The notes: a model not told the origin generated them from the letters alone. 64,000 nucleotides of DNA from Adhaeribacter_A terreus (GCF_042657365.1 NZ_JBHSKT010000001.1:372001-436000); one strand, 5' to 3'; positions 50,355 to 59,921 are shown, counted from the first letter of the stretch. Numbers and translations: made by a program.

Positions 50355-50823
50355 GGTACTTCACGATCTGCACATTTTTCCAATGGCCCATAATGCTATC
50401 GTGGCGATCTACCAAAATATCGATGGTGTTTTTCAGGCGTTTATTCATGGTGTCGCGCACAATATAAGTGCCATCCAGTTTCTCCGAAATACCGCAAACT
50501 TCTACCGTATCGCCGTAACTGATGGGGCCACCCCAGCGCTTCAGCAGGTTTCTTGATACTGCGATCCAACGGTGTCTGCGCACTTTCAGGTGATTGATCT
50601 TGGAGCCATCTGCGGTTATGAGGGGTTGAGAATCGGTTTGAGCTTTGTCTGGGAAATAAACCGAGGCGGAAACTTTATGAGAGAAAATTGGCAATTTCTG
50701 AACCATTTTCTTTATCGGGTTCAGTTTAATGTTTAACGGAAAATCAGTTTTAGAATACGTTAGTCGGGCCGGGAAGAAAGTGACCATTAGAAAAAACAGG
50801 CCAATAATTTTTTTTCGTACCAT
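50332..50823 (-). CDS. 3D-domain (RlpA/MltA-like barrel) secreted protein
   Basis: This 163-residue protein has an N-terminal hydrophobic stretch (IIGLFFLMVTFFPARLTYS), probably a signal peptide. Residues ~65-160 form a 3D domain, the double-psi beta-barrel named for three conserved Asp: ADGSKIN, the RWIAVSRNLLKRWGGPISYG segment with GDTVEV, and the final VRDTMNKR...NTIDILVD. 3D domains occur in peptidoglycan-cutting and wall-associated proteins such as MltA and resuscitation factors, so a wall-remodelling role is plausible. The gene stands alone with its own terminator, upstream of and co-oriented with the M1 peptidase gene. Confidence 0.85.
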   Translation of the reverse strand: MVRKKIIGLFFLMVTFFPARLTYSKTDFPLNIKLNPIKKMVQKLPIFSHKVSASVYFPDKAQTDSQPLITADGSKINHLKVRRHRWIAVSRNLLKRWGGPISYGDTVEVCGISEKLDGTYIVRDTMNKRLKNTIDILVDRHDSIMGHWKNVQIVKYQTVSVSM

Positions 50824-51210
50824 GTCGCTTCATTTTGTGAACACTTGTTTAAATTTTTCATGAACCTCTTTAACGGGCGCTTAAAAAATATGGTTGAACG
50901 AAGTTGGTATGGTACAATTTGTATAGATGCTGATTTTTTAGAACATTTATTGCAAAAATGGTATGTCTTTAGCCTTTAAAACTGCTTTTTCATGTGTCTG
51001 AAAAATTCAGGAATTTTTATAATATTCTTGTTAAAGTTCAATTAAAATGTTCTGCTTGCAGCTTTTATAAGGTGATTATGTTCCGGAAAGGAATTATCAA
51101 AGCAAATACTTCGGAAAAGCAGTGCAAAAATCTGCCAAGTTTCGTAAAAATTTCGGGCGGTAAAACGCTATGATTTTACCGCCCGAAACTAGGTTTACAG
51201 GCTTCGTAAA
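50824..51210. other. A/T-rich intergenic gap
   Basis: No gene or clear hairpin is visible in the left 330 bases, which should contain the promoter of the 3D-domain gene. A plus-oriented motif copy (TAAAACGCTATGATTTTACC then GCCCGAAACT) lies at 51161-51189, just beyond the stop of the ABC exporter gene. Confidence 0.6.
51161..51189 (+). repeat. 31-bp motif copy
   Basis: TAAAACGCTATGATTTTACC followed by GCCCGAAACT is a copy with a degenerate right end. Its own GGGCGG-TAAAACGCTATGATTTTA-CCGCCC surroundings make a possible hairpin that could end transcription of the ABC gene. Confidence 0.65.
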
Positions 51211-53070
51211 TTACCGGTAACCGGCTGCCTGTAAATGAAATAATTCTGCGTAGCGACCGCCTTTCTGAAGAAGCTCCTCGTGCGAACCGATCTCTACAAA
51301 TTGCCCGTTTTCGATTACCAGAATGCGGTCTGCCATGCGCACAGTAGAAAAACGATGGGAGATAAGTACCGCCGTTTTACCTTTGGTAAGTTCGGCAAAC
51401 CGCTGAAAAACTTCGTGCTCGGCGCGGGCATCCAAAGCAGCGGTTGGTTCGTCCAGGATCAAAAGCTGTGCGTCGCGCATATAGGCTCTGCCTAGTGCAA
51501 TTTTCTGCCATTCGCCACCCGAAAGATCTACCCCTTTTGCAAACCTTCTGCCAATGATCTGGTTATAACCTTCCGGCAATTTTTTAATAACAGAATCAGC
51601 CAAACTCAGTTCAGCAGAAGTTTCGATGCGCGGCTGGTTTTCTTTTTCCTCAATGCGGCCCACGGCAATGTTACTGCCCGCCGAAAGCTGAAACCGCACA
51701 AAATCCTGGAAAATAACGCCTATTTCTTTGCGCAATTCCACCGGATCGTATTCCCGCAGGTCGTAACCATCCAGCAAAATGCGGCCTTCGGTTGGATCGT
51801 AGAGGCGCGAAAGCAGTTTTACCAAGGTTGTTTTTCCAGCGCCGTTCTCACCTACCAAAGCCAGTTTTTCGCCGGCTTTCAGCGTGAAATTCAGGTTCCG
51901 GATGGCCCATTTTTCGGCGTTGCGGTATTTAAAACCCACATTTTCGAAGATAAAGCCCTGCCGGATCGGTTTCGGGAATGGCCGGGCTTGCGGGTTTGGT
52001 TTTATGCGCGGCTGCAACTGGAAAAACTCGAAGAAATCCTGCAGATACAAAGCGCCTTCGGCAATGCTTGAAAAACGGTTCAGGATACTTTCCAGCAACC
52101 CGCGCAAACGCATGAAGGAGCCCGAAAGGAACGTCAGATCACCCAGCGATAACGTGCCGGTTACAGTTTTATATATTATATATAAGTAGGCGCCGTAATA
52201 ACCCGCACTGCCCAGCGCTGCAAATAGACTTCCCCAGGCGGCCCGCTTCAGCACCAGCTTTTTATTGGCCTGGTAAAACTGGTCAGAAAGCTGCCGGAAA
52301 CGATCAGTCAGAAACCCGGAAAGTCCGAATATCTTTACTTCTTTGGCGGTATCGTCGCTGGCGCCGGTCATGCGCAAATAGTCGAGTTCGCGGCGTTCGG
52401 GTGTCCAGCCATGCACCAATGAATAGCTGCGTTCATTAAAATGCGATTCGCCCAGAAAAGCCGGGATCACGGCCACTACCAGCAGCAAAATAAGCCACGG
52501 ATTGAACGCAATTAAACCTACTGAAAGGAACAGCATGGTAATAATATCCTGCGCCTGACCGAGCACCTGCGTCATTAGAATGGTGCGGCTCAACGTCTGG
52601 CGGCGGGCGCGTTCCAGTTTGTCGTAAAAAGCAGCATCTTCAAACTGATCGAGGTCTAACGTAGCCGCATGTTCCATCAGGTTTATGGAACTTTGGTTGG
52701 CAAACAGATCGCCGAGCAAACTATCGAGCAAAGCCGTGGCGCGGTTCAGCAAGTCGGAAATAATGGCCAACCCAAATTCCAGCCCGATGAGCATAAAAAG
52801 ATAATTGAGCTCCAGGTTTTCCGGTGTTTTAGCCAGTTGCACCACTTCGTCTATAATTAACTTGCCAATGTAAAGCGTAGCCAACGGGATCGCCGCCCGG
52901 ATTATGCGCAACATGATGTTGGCAAAAGCCATTCTGGGACTGGTGTGCCAGATCAGTTTCAGAAAGCCGGGTAAGTTTTTAAGTGCCGAAAAACGTTCTT
53001 TTAAACTGAGCGGTGGTTTTTCAGAATTACGTTTGGCACGGTTGGAAAAAAGATCGGAAAAGAAAGCCAT
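51211..53070 (-). CDS. ABC transporter, fused permease and ATPase
   Basis: The start is placed at the ATG at 53070 (MAFFSDLFSNRAKRNSEKP), giving 619 residues. An upstream frame to 53193 runs through a motif copy and was rejected. It is an exporter-type half transporter that works as a dimer in the inner membrane. The permease half (about 50-350) has roughly six helices. The ATPase half carries Walker A GENGAGKTT (near 407), signature LSGGE (near 517), Walker B LLILDEPTAALD and the switch His in AVLISHRFST. Family membership resembles multidrug or lipid exporters, but the substrate is unknown. The gene stands alone. Confidence 0.92.
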   Translation of the reverse strand: MAFFSDLFSNRAKRNSEKPPLSLKERFSALKNLPGFLKLIWHTSPRMAFANIMLRIIRAAIPLATLYIGKLIIDEVVQLAKTPENLELNYLFMLIGLEFGLAIISDLLNRATALLDSLLGDLFANQSSINLMEHAATLDLDQFEDAAFYDKLERARRQTLSRTILMTQVLGQAQDIITMLFLSVGLIAFNPWLILLLVVAVIPAFLGESHFNERSYSLVHGWTPERRELDYLRMTGASDDTAKEVKIFGLSGFLTDRFRQLSDQFYQANKKLVLKRAAWGSLFAALGSAGYYGAYLYIIYKTVTGTLSLGDLTFLSGSFMRLRGLLESILNRFSSIAEGALYLQDFFEFFQLQPRIKPNPQARPFPKPIRQGFIFENVGFKYRNAEKWAIRNLNFTLKAGEKLALVGENGAGKTTLVKLLSRLYDPTEGRILLDGYDLREYDPVELRKEIGVIFQDFVRFQLSAGSNIAVGRIEEKENQPRIETSAELSLADSVIKKLPEGYNQIIGRRFAKGVDLSGGEWQKIALGRAYMRDAQLLILDEPTAALDARAEHEVFQRFAELTKGKTAVLISHRFSTVRMADRILVIENGQFVEIGSHEELLQKGGRYAELFHLQAAGYR

Positions 53071-53131
53071 AAATGAAAATTTGAACCTAACGCTGATACG
53101 CAAAACAATTATCAGGCGACAATGCAAACCC

Positions 53132-53161
53132 GACTTTTTGGCGCATTTTACATAGCGTTTT
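53132..53161 (-). repeat. 31-bp motif in the ABC exporter leader
   Basis: CGACTTTTTGGCGCATTTTA followed by CATAGCGTTTTC reads in the gene direction about 60 bp upstream of the start. Confidence 0.72.
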
Positions 53162-53167
53162 CTGAAA

Positions 53168-53203
53168 TAAAAAACTCCGGGCTGGTAAAGCACCGGAGTT
53201 TTA
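53168..53203 (-). terminator. Rho-independent terminator of the propeller gene
   Basis: AAAACTCCGG pairs with CCGGAGTTTT around GCTGGTAAAGCA. Confidence 0.85.
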
Positions 53204-53295
53204 ATACAGCAGGAAGTAGTAAGTTGCCCGGCATTTAAATGTTTACCAGGCGGAGTAATATTTTTGCAGTGGTACGAACTTTAATTTCCGAAAAC

Positions 53296-54711
53296 CTAAT
53301 AACGGCTGTTCCAGGAAGGTTCAAGCACATTCAGTTTCAGGATCCAGAAATCTTTAAAACCCAATGGCCGGCTTTCTTTGTGGCCGCTGGTCGGCGAATC
53401 GGAAACGCCACCTATTATGTAACCGCCGTCAGCAGTTTGTTGCAGCGCATATAAGGCATCTTCTTCGGCACCGCCGTAAGTTTCGTCCCAGAGTTTATTG
53501 CCGCGGCTATCGGTTTTTACCAGCCAGAAATCGGTTTTTCCTTTGCTGTCGTGGGTTTTATCGGCACCTTTGGGCGAGATTGAAATTCCACCTAAAAGAA
53601 AACCGCCGTCGGAAGTAACTTCTATTGATGAAAGATAATCGTAATTTTTGCCGCCGTAGGTTCTGTCCCATTTCTTCTCGCCTTTAGCGTCCAGCCGCAC
53701 GATCCAGTAATCGCCTTTTCCCAGGTTCGGCTGGGTCTTGTCGCCATTGCGGCCGGAAGTGGAAACCCCGCCAATTATGCAACCGCCATCAAGTGTAGGC
53801 TGCAGGGCTGTCAGGTAATCGTCACCATGGCCGCCATAGGTTTTTTCCCATAAAAGCATACCGTTTTCATCGAAATGCGCCACGTGGAATTCATCGCCGG
53901 TGCGGCGTTTACGACTAAGACCCTCGGTGTTTTTAGCAGAACCACCACCTAAAAAGTAACCTCCGTTTGGCGCCTGTTTCAGCACATAAATTGCATCGGC
54001 ATCAGCTTCGCCAAAAGATTTGTCCCAGAGTTTATTACCATTCGCATCCAGCTTTACAACCCAGTAGTCGGGCAGGCCATTCCATACGGTTTTGCTGCCG
54101 CCAACGCCCGAATCGGAGTAACCGCCCAACAGAATGCCACCGTCCGGGGTTTGCTGCAGGGAATAAAGAAAGTCGTAATCCGTTCCGCCGTAAGTTTTAT
54201 CCCAGAGTTTGTTGCCATTAGCATCCAGGCGAATAATCCAGTAATCGAAGCTGCCAATGTTGGGCTGGCTTTTATGTTCGTTGCGGTCAGATTTGGAGCT
54301 GCCACCTAAAATACAGCCACCATCTGCCGTTTGCACCATTAAATTACAGATATCCTGTTCGGTGCCGCCAAAAGTTCTTTCCCAAACCAGGTTACCGTTA
54401 AAATCGAGTTTAAACACCCAGAAATCGGTGAGGCCGTAACCAGCGCTGGCTTTATCCTTGCTCTGGCCGGAATCTGTAAAGCCGCCTGCCAGGTAACCGC
54501 CATCAGAGGTTTGCTGCAAAAAAGTAAGATCGTCGTTTCTATTACCGCCTAAAGCTTTTTCCCAGAAAACAATTGGTAACGATTGGGCATGCGCCGAAAA
54601 AGCAACAGTGAACCAGAAGCTTAATAAAATAAAGCTGAACCGGAAACAAGCGAAAAGACCCCGTGGGTTTACCTTCATCAGAAGTTTGGTCTGTTTATGC
54701 TGTTTATACAC
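53296..54711 (-). CDS. Secreted beta-propeller repeat protein
   Basis: This 471-residue protein has a signal peptide (FILLSFWFTVAFSAHAQ, cleavage near residue 43). The mature part is seven repeats of about 55 residues, each with a Trp-Asp/Glu-Lys start, TYGG or similar, then LQQTxDGGxxLGG, SxSG and a DYWVVKLDxNG strand. Examples are DGGYLAGGFTDSG, DGGCILGGSSKSD and DGGYIIGGVSDSP. Seven such units fit a seven-bladed propeller. The second Met (residue 12, MKVNPRG) is an alternative start. Proteins of this kind in Bacteroidota usually end in a T9SS tail, but this one stops right after the last blade (LNVLEPSWNSRY), so it may stay periplasmic or be truncated. Binding partner unknown. Confidence 0.85.
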   Translation of the reverse strand: MYKQHKQTKLLMKVNPRGLFACFRFSFILLSFWFTVAFSAHAQSLPIVFWEKALGGNRNDDLTFLQQTSDGGYLAGGFTDSGQSKDKASAGYGLTDFWVFKLDFNGNLVWERTFGGTEQDICNLMVQTADGGCILGGSSKSDRNEHKSQPNIGSFDYWIIRLDANGNKLWDKTYGGTDYDFLYSLQQTPDGGILLGGYSDSGVGGSKTVWNGLPDYWVVKLDANGNKLWDKSFGEADADAIYVLKQAPNGGYFLGGGSAKNTEGLSRKRRTGDEFHVAHFDENGMLLWEKTYGGHGDDYLTALQPTLDGGCIIGGVSTSGRNGDKTQPNLGKGDYWIVRLDAKGEKKWDRTYGGKNYDYLSSIEVTSDGGFLLGGISISPKGADKTHDSKGKTDFWLVKTDSRGNKLWDETYGGAEEDALYALQQTADGGYIIGGVSDSPTSGHKESRPLGFKDFWILKLNVLEPSWNSRY

Positions 54712-55179
54712 TTATTTATATAATGGTTAGTGGTTTGTTAAATATTAAATCAAAATTTTTCGGGGAATAATCACTTAGTTCGTATACCTGAAATTCAGTG
54801 GTTTAACATTAACAAAGAAAGTATTATCGGAACGCAAAATTAATAAAAATATTCGGATATTTTTTAGCATGATATTGAGTGAGTGTATTTTAACAGCTAG
54901 GCTTAAATTTTTTTTTGCAACAAACATGCGTTGTATGTTTTAGATAGTGCTTCAGGAAAGCTGTAGCTACAATGCATGAGACAAAAAGATGCTTAATTCG
55001 GTTGCCTGTGCGCATTTACTTTATTTCCGGCCACAATGTTTTGTTCCGCCGAAAACAAATTTTAATGTTGTGTGTTTTAGCGCTCACTTCTGTAGCTTTT
55101 TAATAACACCATAAAAAAAACTCCGGCGGGAATTGCCGGAGTTTTTTTATGTACAGTTTACGAGTCTATTCTCTGAAGA
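54712..55179. other. A/T-rich intergenic gap
   Basis: No gene is visible. The left part is the upstream region of the propeller gene. Apart from the dps terminator at 55117-55145, nothing structured was noticed. Confidence 0.6.
55117..55145 (-). terminator. Rho-independent terminator of dps
   Basis: AAAACTCCGGC pairs with GCCGGAGTTTT around GGGAATT. Confidence 0.88.
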
Positions 55180-55653
55180 TCAGGATAGATAGGAGCGGAG
55201 CATCCAGGCATTTTTCTCGTGCGTTTGTTGCAGCTGCGAAATAAAATCGGCGGTGCTTTTGTCTTCAAATTCCTGTTCGCATTTTTTTACGTCTTCACGC
55301 ATTTCCCTGATCAGGCTCTCGTGGTCCCGGAGCAGGTTGCCTACCATAGTTTTTGCATCCGGATATTCGCCGGGAAATTCCTGTAAGGTGGCATGTTTCG
55401 TAAATTCCTGGTGTGTGCCAATTGCTTTAGAGCCTAAAGTTCTGATTCGTTCGGCAATTTCATCTATCGATTCTGCCATTTGTTCGTATTGTTCCTGGAA
55501 AAGCGTGTGCAACTCTTTAAAATCAGAGCTTACAACATTCCAGTGGTAATTACGGGTTTTGGTGTAAAGCACGTTGGCATTGGCCAGCACTTTGGTTAAA
55601 AGATCTACACTGCCTTTCAGTTGCTCGGGCGTTAAGCCTATATTCAGTTCCAT
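55180..55653 (-). CDS. dps: Dps ferritin-like DNA-protection protein
   Basis: Dps forms dodecamers that store iron, consume peroxide at an inter-subunit ferroxidase site and can coat DNA under stress. The 157-residue length is typical. The ferroxidase ligands have the right spacing: His37 in NYHWNV, Asp64 and Glu68 in ESIDEIAERI. The helical core with GTHQEFTKHATLQE is normal for the family. There is no basic N-terminal tail, so DNA binding may be weak. A motif copy lies in the leader and a strong terminator follows the stop. It appears to be a single-gene unit; its regulator could not be seen. Confidence 0.95.
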   Translation of the reverse strand: MELNIGLTPEQLKGSVDLLTKVLANANVLYTKTRNYHWNVVSSDFKELHTLFQEQYEQMAESIDEIAERIRTLGSKAIGTHQEFTKHATLQEFPGEYPDAKTMVGNLLRDHESLIREMREDVKKCEQEFEDKSTADFISQLQQTHEKNAWMLRSYLS

Positions 55654-55667
55654 AGTTTTGGTAGTTT

Positions 55668-55698
55668 GAGTTTTTCGTTTTCAACTGATACTGTTTTT
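55668..55698 (-). repeat. 31-bp motif in the dps leader
   Basis: GAGTTTTTCGTTTTCAACTG followed by ATACTGTTTTT reads in the dps direction, 15 bp upstream of the start codon. Confidence 0.68.
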
Positions 55699-55756
55699 GC
55701 CGGCGGGAGTTACAAACAAACCGGAAAAACTGCCTGCCTTAAAATTCTGCTGAAAT

Positions 55757-55832
55757 GAAAAACGCTATGATTTTGAGCCCCAAAAGTCAGAAACAATAAA
55801 ATTAAAACGGTAGGGAAAACAGCCTGAAAAGT
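55757..55832 (+). repeat. Two 31-bp motif copies
   Basis: Copies at 55757-55788 (GAAAAACGCTATGATTTTG then AGCCCCAAAAGTC) and 55803-55832 (TAAAACGGTAGGGAAAAC then AGCCTGAAAAGTG). The second precedes the hairpin at 55847 by about 15 bp, again in motif-hairpin order. Confidence 0.75.
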
Positions 55833-55846
55833 GCGGAACTATCAAT

Positions 55847-55875
55847 AAAAAACCTGACCATTGCGGATCAGGTTT
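55847..55875 (-). terminator. Rho-independent terminator of the STAS-like gene
   Basis: AAAACCTGA pairs with TCAGGTTTT around CCATTGCGGA. A near-identical hairpin follows the tRNA gene at 56525. Confidence 0.85.
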
Positions 55876-55883
55876 TGGTAAAT

Positions 55884-56297
55884 TTAATTTTCACTCAGCC
55901 AGGCAGCAGCGGTTTCTTCATCGGTAAAGACCATGGCCTGTAAAAATGGCGTCTGGGTTTTGAAAACTTCGGTAATTATAGGTCCGGTGGTAAATTGCGG
56001 CGAAAGCACCCAGGCAAAAGAAGTACAACCTAAAATAAATAAGCGCGGGAACCAGTTTTTAATGGCCCAGATCGGCGCTTCCTGCCACGAGAGGAGAAAG
56101 TTTGCGTTCAAATTCAGGATCTTCCGGCAATTCTCTTTCCGTAAAGCAGCTTCAATATCTTTAATAAATGTCATTACGCTTTCTTTAGAATGGTTACCCG
56201 TCCAGGTAACGCAGATCCAGTCATTCACCGCATCGTAAGCTATACTAATTGCCGGTGTAAGCGTCAGCAATTCAGTTTCTTCTATTTGTATATTCAT
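55884..56297 (-). CDS. STAS/SpoIIAA-like protein
   Basis: This 137-residue cytoplasmic protein has the alternating strand-helix pattern of the SpoIIAA-like/STAS group: YDAVNDWICVTWTGN (strands), SVMTFIKDIEAALRKENCR (helix), KILNLNANFLLSWQEAP, then AWVLSPQFTTGPIITEVF and a final VFTDEETAAAWLSE helix. The pattern of strand, regulator-like helix and a C-terminal EEEAxxWL motif is common in small Bacteroidota proteins of unknown role. No phosphorylatable Ser in a typical anti-sigma-antagonist context was recognised. It has its own terminator. Confidence 0.6.
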   Translation of the reverse strand: MNIQIEETELLTLTPAISIAYDAVNDWICVTWTGNHSKESVMTFIKDIEAALRKENCRKILNLNANFLLSWQEAPIWAIKNWFPRLFILGCTSFAWVLSPQFTTGPIITEVFKTQTPFLQAMVFTDEETAAAWLSEN

Positions 56298-56524
56298 TTT
56301 TGTCTTAAGCAGTTTCCTCTTACCCAGGCAAGATCAGATTAAATTTTGAATGGCAATGGATAGGAAAGTTGGCGAAATTAGCGATTTTGCACGATAAAGT
56401 AAATAAATTCTTGCTTAAATAATATTTAGTCGATTATTTAAGTAAGAATAGCTCTGCGTTTCAAGTGCATCCAAAGCAATTAATAATATGCCCGATAAGG
56501 GAGGCTGGAATAGCCATAAACAAA

Positions 56525-56552
56525 AAAACCTGACCGTTTCTGATCAGGTTTT
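56525..56552 (-). terminator. Terminator after tRNA-Ala
   Basis: AAAACCTGA pairs with TCAGGTTTT around CCGTTTCTGA, directly after the tRNA 3' end on the minus strand. Confidence 0.85.
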
Positions 56553-56553
56553 G

Positions 56554-56627
<74 letters not shown>

Positions 56628-56709
56628 GTTTGGTTATTGTGTTGCAAAACTAATACAAATTTCAAAAGCTTCAAATATTTAGTCTTAAATTTTTGAAATT
56701 TAAAACAAT

Positions 56710-56741
56710 AAAAAAGGCAACACTCAGGCTGCCTTTTTTAT
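56710..56741 (-). terminator. Rho-independent terminator of the Oar-like gene
   Basis: AAAAAAGGCA pairs with TGCCTTTTTT around ACACTCAGGC, 16 bp past the stop codon. Confidence 0.88.
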
Positions 56742-56756
56742 TGTTCTGATTATCTA

Positions 56757-59700
56757 TTAGTTAAAAATGTAGCGAAGACCAAACTGACCTTGCCATCTGG
56801 AACCGAAAGTGTTTTCGTCCCAAACGCTAGTCTTTGGCTTGCTAAAAGTAAAGGTTGGTAAACCGGTAACAGCCTGACGGCCGGCGTAGGTAACCAGTTC
56901 GTAAGCGGCATTTGCAACGGTGTAGTTTCTTCCCCAGTCTTTATTAAGCAGGTTTCCAAGGTTAAATACATCGAAAGTAAGTTGCAAAGTATGTTTCTTG
57001 CCATTGGCATTGATGTAGAAATCCTGGCCTAAACGTAGATCCAGCTGATTCGTCCAGGGCATACGGGCGCCATTACGTTCTGAATATTGGCCGCGGCGTT
57101 CTTTCAGATAATCGTCGTTTTCAATAAAGTCATTCAGGTCGTTCCACATTTGTTCGGCGCTTACGGTGCTGTTGCCTATTAGAATAATTTCATCGCGGTT
57201 GCGCGGAATGTAAAGCAAATCGTTCGCATTATTTCCGTCGTTGTTAAGGTCGTTGCGGTATAAATACGTGAACGGCGTGCCTGACTGGCCTTGATAGAAT
57301 ACAGAAACTGAAGTGCCGAAATTGTTGCCGTATTTAACGGTATAACCGCCGCTGGCAATAATTCTGTGGCGGATGTCGAAACGGGAGTAAGATAATTCCG
57401 GATCATTTGGGTTGTTAACGATCTGGTTGAATTGCCAGTTAGAACGGGCCGTGCTGCTGGCGCCACTGTTCAGGTCTTTCGATTCGCCGTAAGTATAAGC
57501 CATCATGGTGTTAATACCGTTGGTAAAAGTTTTCTGCAGCTGACCGGTTACGGTATACGTGTAGCCTTTTTTAGCATTATCAAGCAGAATTACGTTCGTG
57601 AAATCGCGGCTGATCTTACGGTCGTTGCTCGACGTTGCGTAAACCGGGCGGTTATCCGGGCCAGGAAGCGTGCCAACCGGATCTTTCAGGTTTATGTCTT
57701 TATAAACAACGTCGTTCAGCGTTTTAGAATAAATTCCTTCTACAGTAGCAATAATGCCCATCGGTAATTCATAATCAGCAGCCAGGTTCGAGCGGAAAGT
57801 TTGCGGAATCTTGAAATCTTCTCTTACCAGGTTAATTTCCGAAGTGGTTCCTGCTGTACCAATGGTAGATTGCAGCGCAGGATTGGGTTCGAAGCGTGGG
57901 TTGCTGGAATTAAAGATCGTGTTGAACGTTATCCCGTTATTGGTAAACTGGTTCGAAAGCCATACAAACGGCACGCGTCCCGTGAAAATACCGGTACCGC
58001 CGCGTACCTGGAAGGTTTTATTGCCGCGAACATCCCAGTTAAAACCGGCGCGTGGGGCAAACAGCAATTCGCCGCTCGGAGTAGCATCGGTACGCAGATT
58101 GGTATATTGCGGGTAGCTGTCGAAAGCATCTTCAACTTTTTCGTTACGGTCTGGTTGATCTGGTAATACCGGTACATCGAGGCGTAAACCTAAAGTCAGG
58201 CGTAATCTGTCAGTAGCATTGTATTCATCCTGAATGTAAGCGCCTAACTGCATGGCATCAAACTCAGCAGAAGGCCGGTCGTTGCCTGGAATAGCAGAAT
58301 AAGTTGCCTCGGCGCGGAATGGTTTGGCAGCAAAGAAATTTTTGAAGCTGGAGAACTGGTAATAACCGTTGCTATTGTTAATGAACAGGTTACGGAAACT
58401 GAAGAATTCGTTATGCGTTCCAACCGTAAATGTATGTTTGCCTTTAAAAATGGTCAGGTTATCGGTGAATTCTATAATGTCCTGATCCAGTTCGTTGGCC
58501 GCAGAGCTGCGTTCGGTGCCGGCTACTACGTTGCCATTTCCACCGTTGCTGTAGTTGATCTGCACCTGTGGGAAAAGTCCGCCTAGAGTTTCGCGGGAAT
58601 CGCGGATGCGGGAATAACCTACAATTAAATTATTGGAATACGTGGCTGAGAAATTACTTCTTAATTCGGCTACCGTGCTGTTGGTTTTGCTGTTGAATTT
58701 ATAAGCGTTGTTTCCGAAACGGAAGTTGTTGGAGAAACGGGTGATATTATCGTCGAAAGCATCTACGAAATTGTGACGCAGCGTTAGCTGGTGCTTAGCG
58801 TTGATGTTCCAGTCTAAACGGGCAAATACTTTATTGCTTTCCGTTAAGCGGTCAATGTTTCCGAAAGAGCCTGCATCGTAACCATAATTATTTTTCAGGA
58901 AATCGTAAACCAGTTGCACGCTGTCAGCAGGCACAATGGAAGTAGAAGAACCCAGGTTATTTTGCAGCGGCTCGCTGCGGCGGGTAACTTCACCGTTCAG
59001 GAAGAAGAATAATTTATCTTTCAATATCGGGCCACCAATGCGGAAACCAGCCTGGTAATCTTTAAAGTCGGCGGCTTTGGTGCGGGTAGCATCTACACTT
59101 TTGCCAACGGTGTTTTCATTACGCAAGAAACCAAAAGCTGAGCCTTCGAAATTGTTGGAACCGCTGCGGGTTACTGCGTTAATGCCGCCACCGGTAAAGT
59201 TACCCATTTTCACATCGTAAGGCGCAACTACTACCTGTATCTGCTCAATAGCATCCAGGGAAATTGGTTGCGTACCAGCCTGACCGCCCGGCGTACCGCT
59301 GCCAGCCAAACCGAAAACGTCGTTATTAACCGCGCCATCTATCGTAATATTGTTGTAGCGATTATTCGAACCGCCAACCGAAGTTCCGCCGGAAGTGCTG
59401 GAAGCCTGTGGCGTTAACCGGGTGAAATCGGATAAACCACGGCTCAGGGTTGGCAAACGCTCAAGTTGTTCTCTAGAAATGTTGGTTGCTGCGCCGGTTC
59501 TATCCGGGTTTATTACGTTGTCGCGGCGGGTAGAAATTTCAACTTCACCCAGGCCAATAGTGCCACTGGAAATGGCAAAATCCAGTTTTACCGATTGCCC
59601 TAAACTCAGGAAAATATTCTGGCGGCTTTGTTCCTGAAAACCAACGTAGCTCGTTTTTACAGTATAAGGGCCACCCACGCGCATGTTCTGAATGTTGTAG

Positions 59701-59900
59701 CGGCCATCGGTATTAGTAGTAGCCACGTACTGCGTATTGGTAGGGTTGTGAAGGGCAATAATGGTAGCGCCCGGCAGGGGAGAACCACTTTCATCGCTTA
59801 CAAGGCCGTTTAACGAAGCTGTTGTACTTTGTGCCCAACTTACATGCATTGGCAGAACCAACGCAAGCAGCAGGAACATTTTCTGGTAGATTTTTTTCAT
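56757..59900 (-). CDS. Oar-like TonB-dependent outer-membrane receptor
   Basis: The start is set at the ATG at 59900 (MKKIYQKMFLLLALVLPMHV), giving 1047 residues; an ATG 24 bases upstream is possible. After the signal peptide (cut near SWAQS) a carboxypeptidase-regulatory-like domain follows at about 30-115 (LNGLVSDESGSPLPGATI, TNTDGRYNIQNM). The plug comes at about 130-235 (LERLPTLSRGLSDFTRLTPQ, NNITIDGAVNNDVFG). The rest is a 22-strand-type barrel ending in a C-terminal aromatic strand (GRWQGQFGLRYIFN in form, with terminal Asn). This is the Oar family, which in some bacteria is linked to adhesion and in T9SS organisms to large-molecule uptake or secretion. No SusD partner is adjacent, so the cargo is unknown. 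Confidence 0.92.
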   Translation of the reverse strand: MKKIYQKMFLLLALVLPMHVSWAQSTTASLNGLVSDESGSPLPGATIIALHNPTNTQYVATTNTDGRYNIQNMRVGGPYTVKTSYVGFQEQSRQNIFLSLGQSVKLDFAISSGTIGLGEVEISTRRDNVINPDRTGAATNISREQLERLPTLSRGLSDFTRLTPQASSTSGGTSVGGSNNRYNNITIDGAVNNDVFGLAGSGTPGGQAGTQPISLDAIEQIQVVVAPYDVKMGNFTGGGINAVTRSGSNNFEGSAFGFLRNENTVGKSVDATRTKAADFKDYQAGFRIGGPILKDKLFFFLNGEVTRRSEPLQNNLGSSTSIVPADSVQLVYDFLKNNYGYDAGSFGNIDRLTESNKVFARLDWNINAKHQLTLRHNFVDAFDDNITRFSNNFRFGNNAYKFNSKTNSTVAELRSNFSATYSNNLIVGYSRIRDSRETLGGLFPQVQINYSNGGNGNVVAGTERSSAANELDQDIIEFTDNLTIFKGKHTFTVGTHNEFFSFRNLFINNSNGYYQFSSFKNFFAAKPFRAEATYSAIPGNDRPSAEFDAMQLGAYIQDEYNATDRLRLTLGLRLDVPVLPDQPDRNEKVEDAFDSYPQYTNLRTDATPSGELLFAPRAGFNWDVRGNKTFQVRGGTGIFTGRVPFVWLSNQFTNNGITFNTIFNSSNPRFEPNPALQSTIGTAGTTSEINLVREDFKIPQTFRSNLAADYELPMGIIATVEGIYSKTLNDVVYKDINLKDPVGTLPGPDNRPVYATSSNDRKISRDFTNVILLDNAKKGYTYTVTGQLQKTFTNGINTMMAYTYGESKDLNSGASSTARSNWQFNQIVNNPNDPELSYSRFDIRHRIIASGGYTVKYGNNFGTSVSVFYQGQSGTPFTYLYRNDLNNDGNNANDLLYIPRNRDEIILIGNSTVSAEQMWNDLNDFIENDDYLKERRGQYSERNGARMPWTNQLDLRLGQDFYINANGKKHTLQLTFDVFNLGNLLNKDWGRNYTVANAAYELVTYAGRQAVTGLPTFTFSKPKTSVWDENTFGSRWQGQFGLRYIFN

Positions 59901-59921
59901 ATTGGGGTTGAAAATTTTGCA

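Noticed and set aside
53071..53193. Longer start for the ABC exporter
   Set aside because: The additional 41 codons overlap a motif copy; the Met at 53070 gives the usual length.
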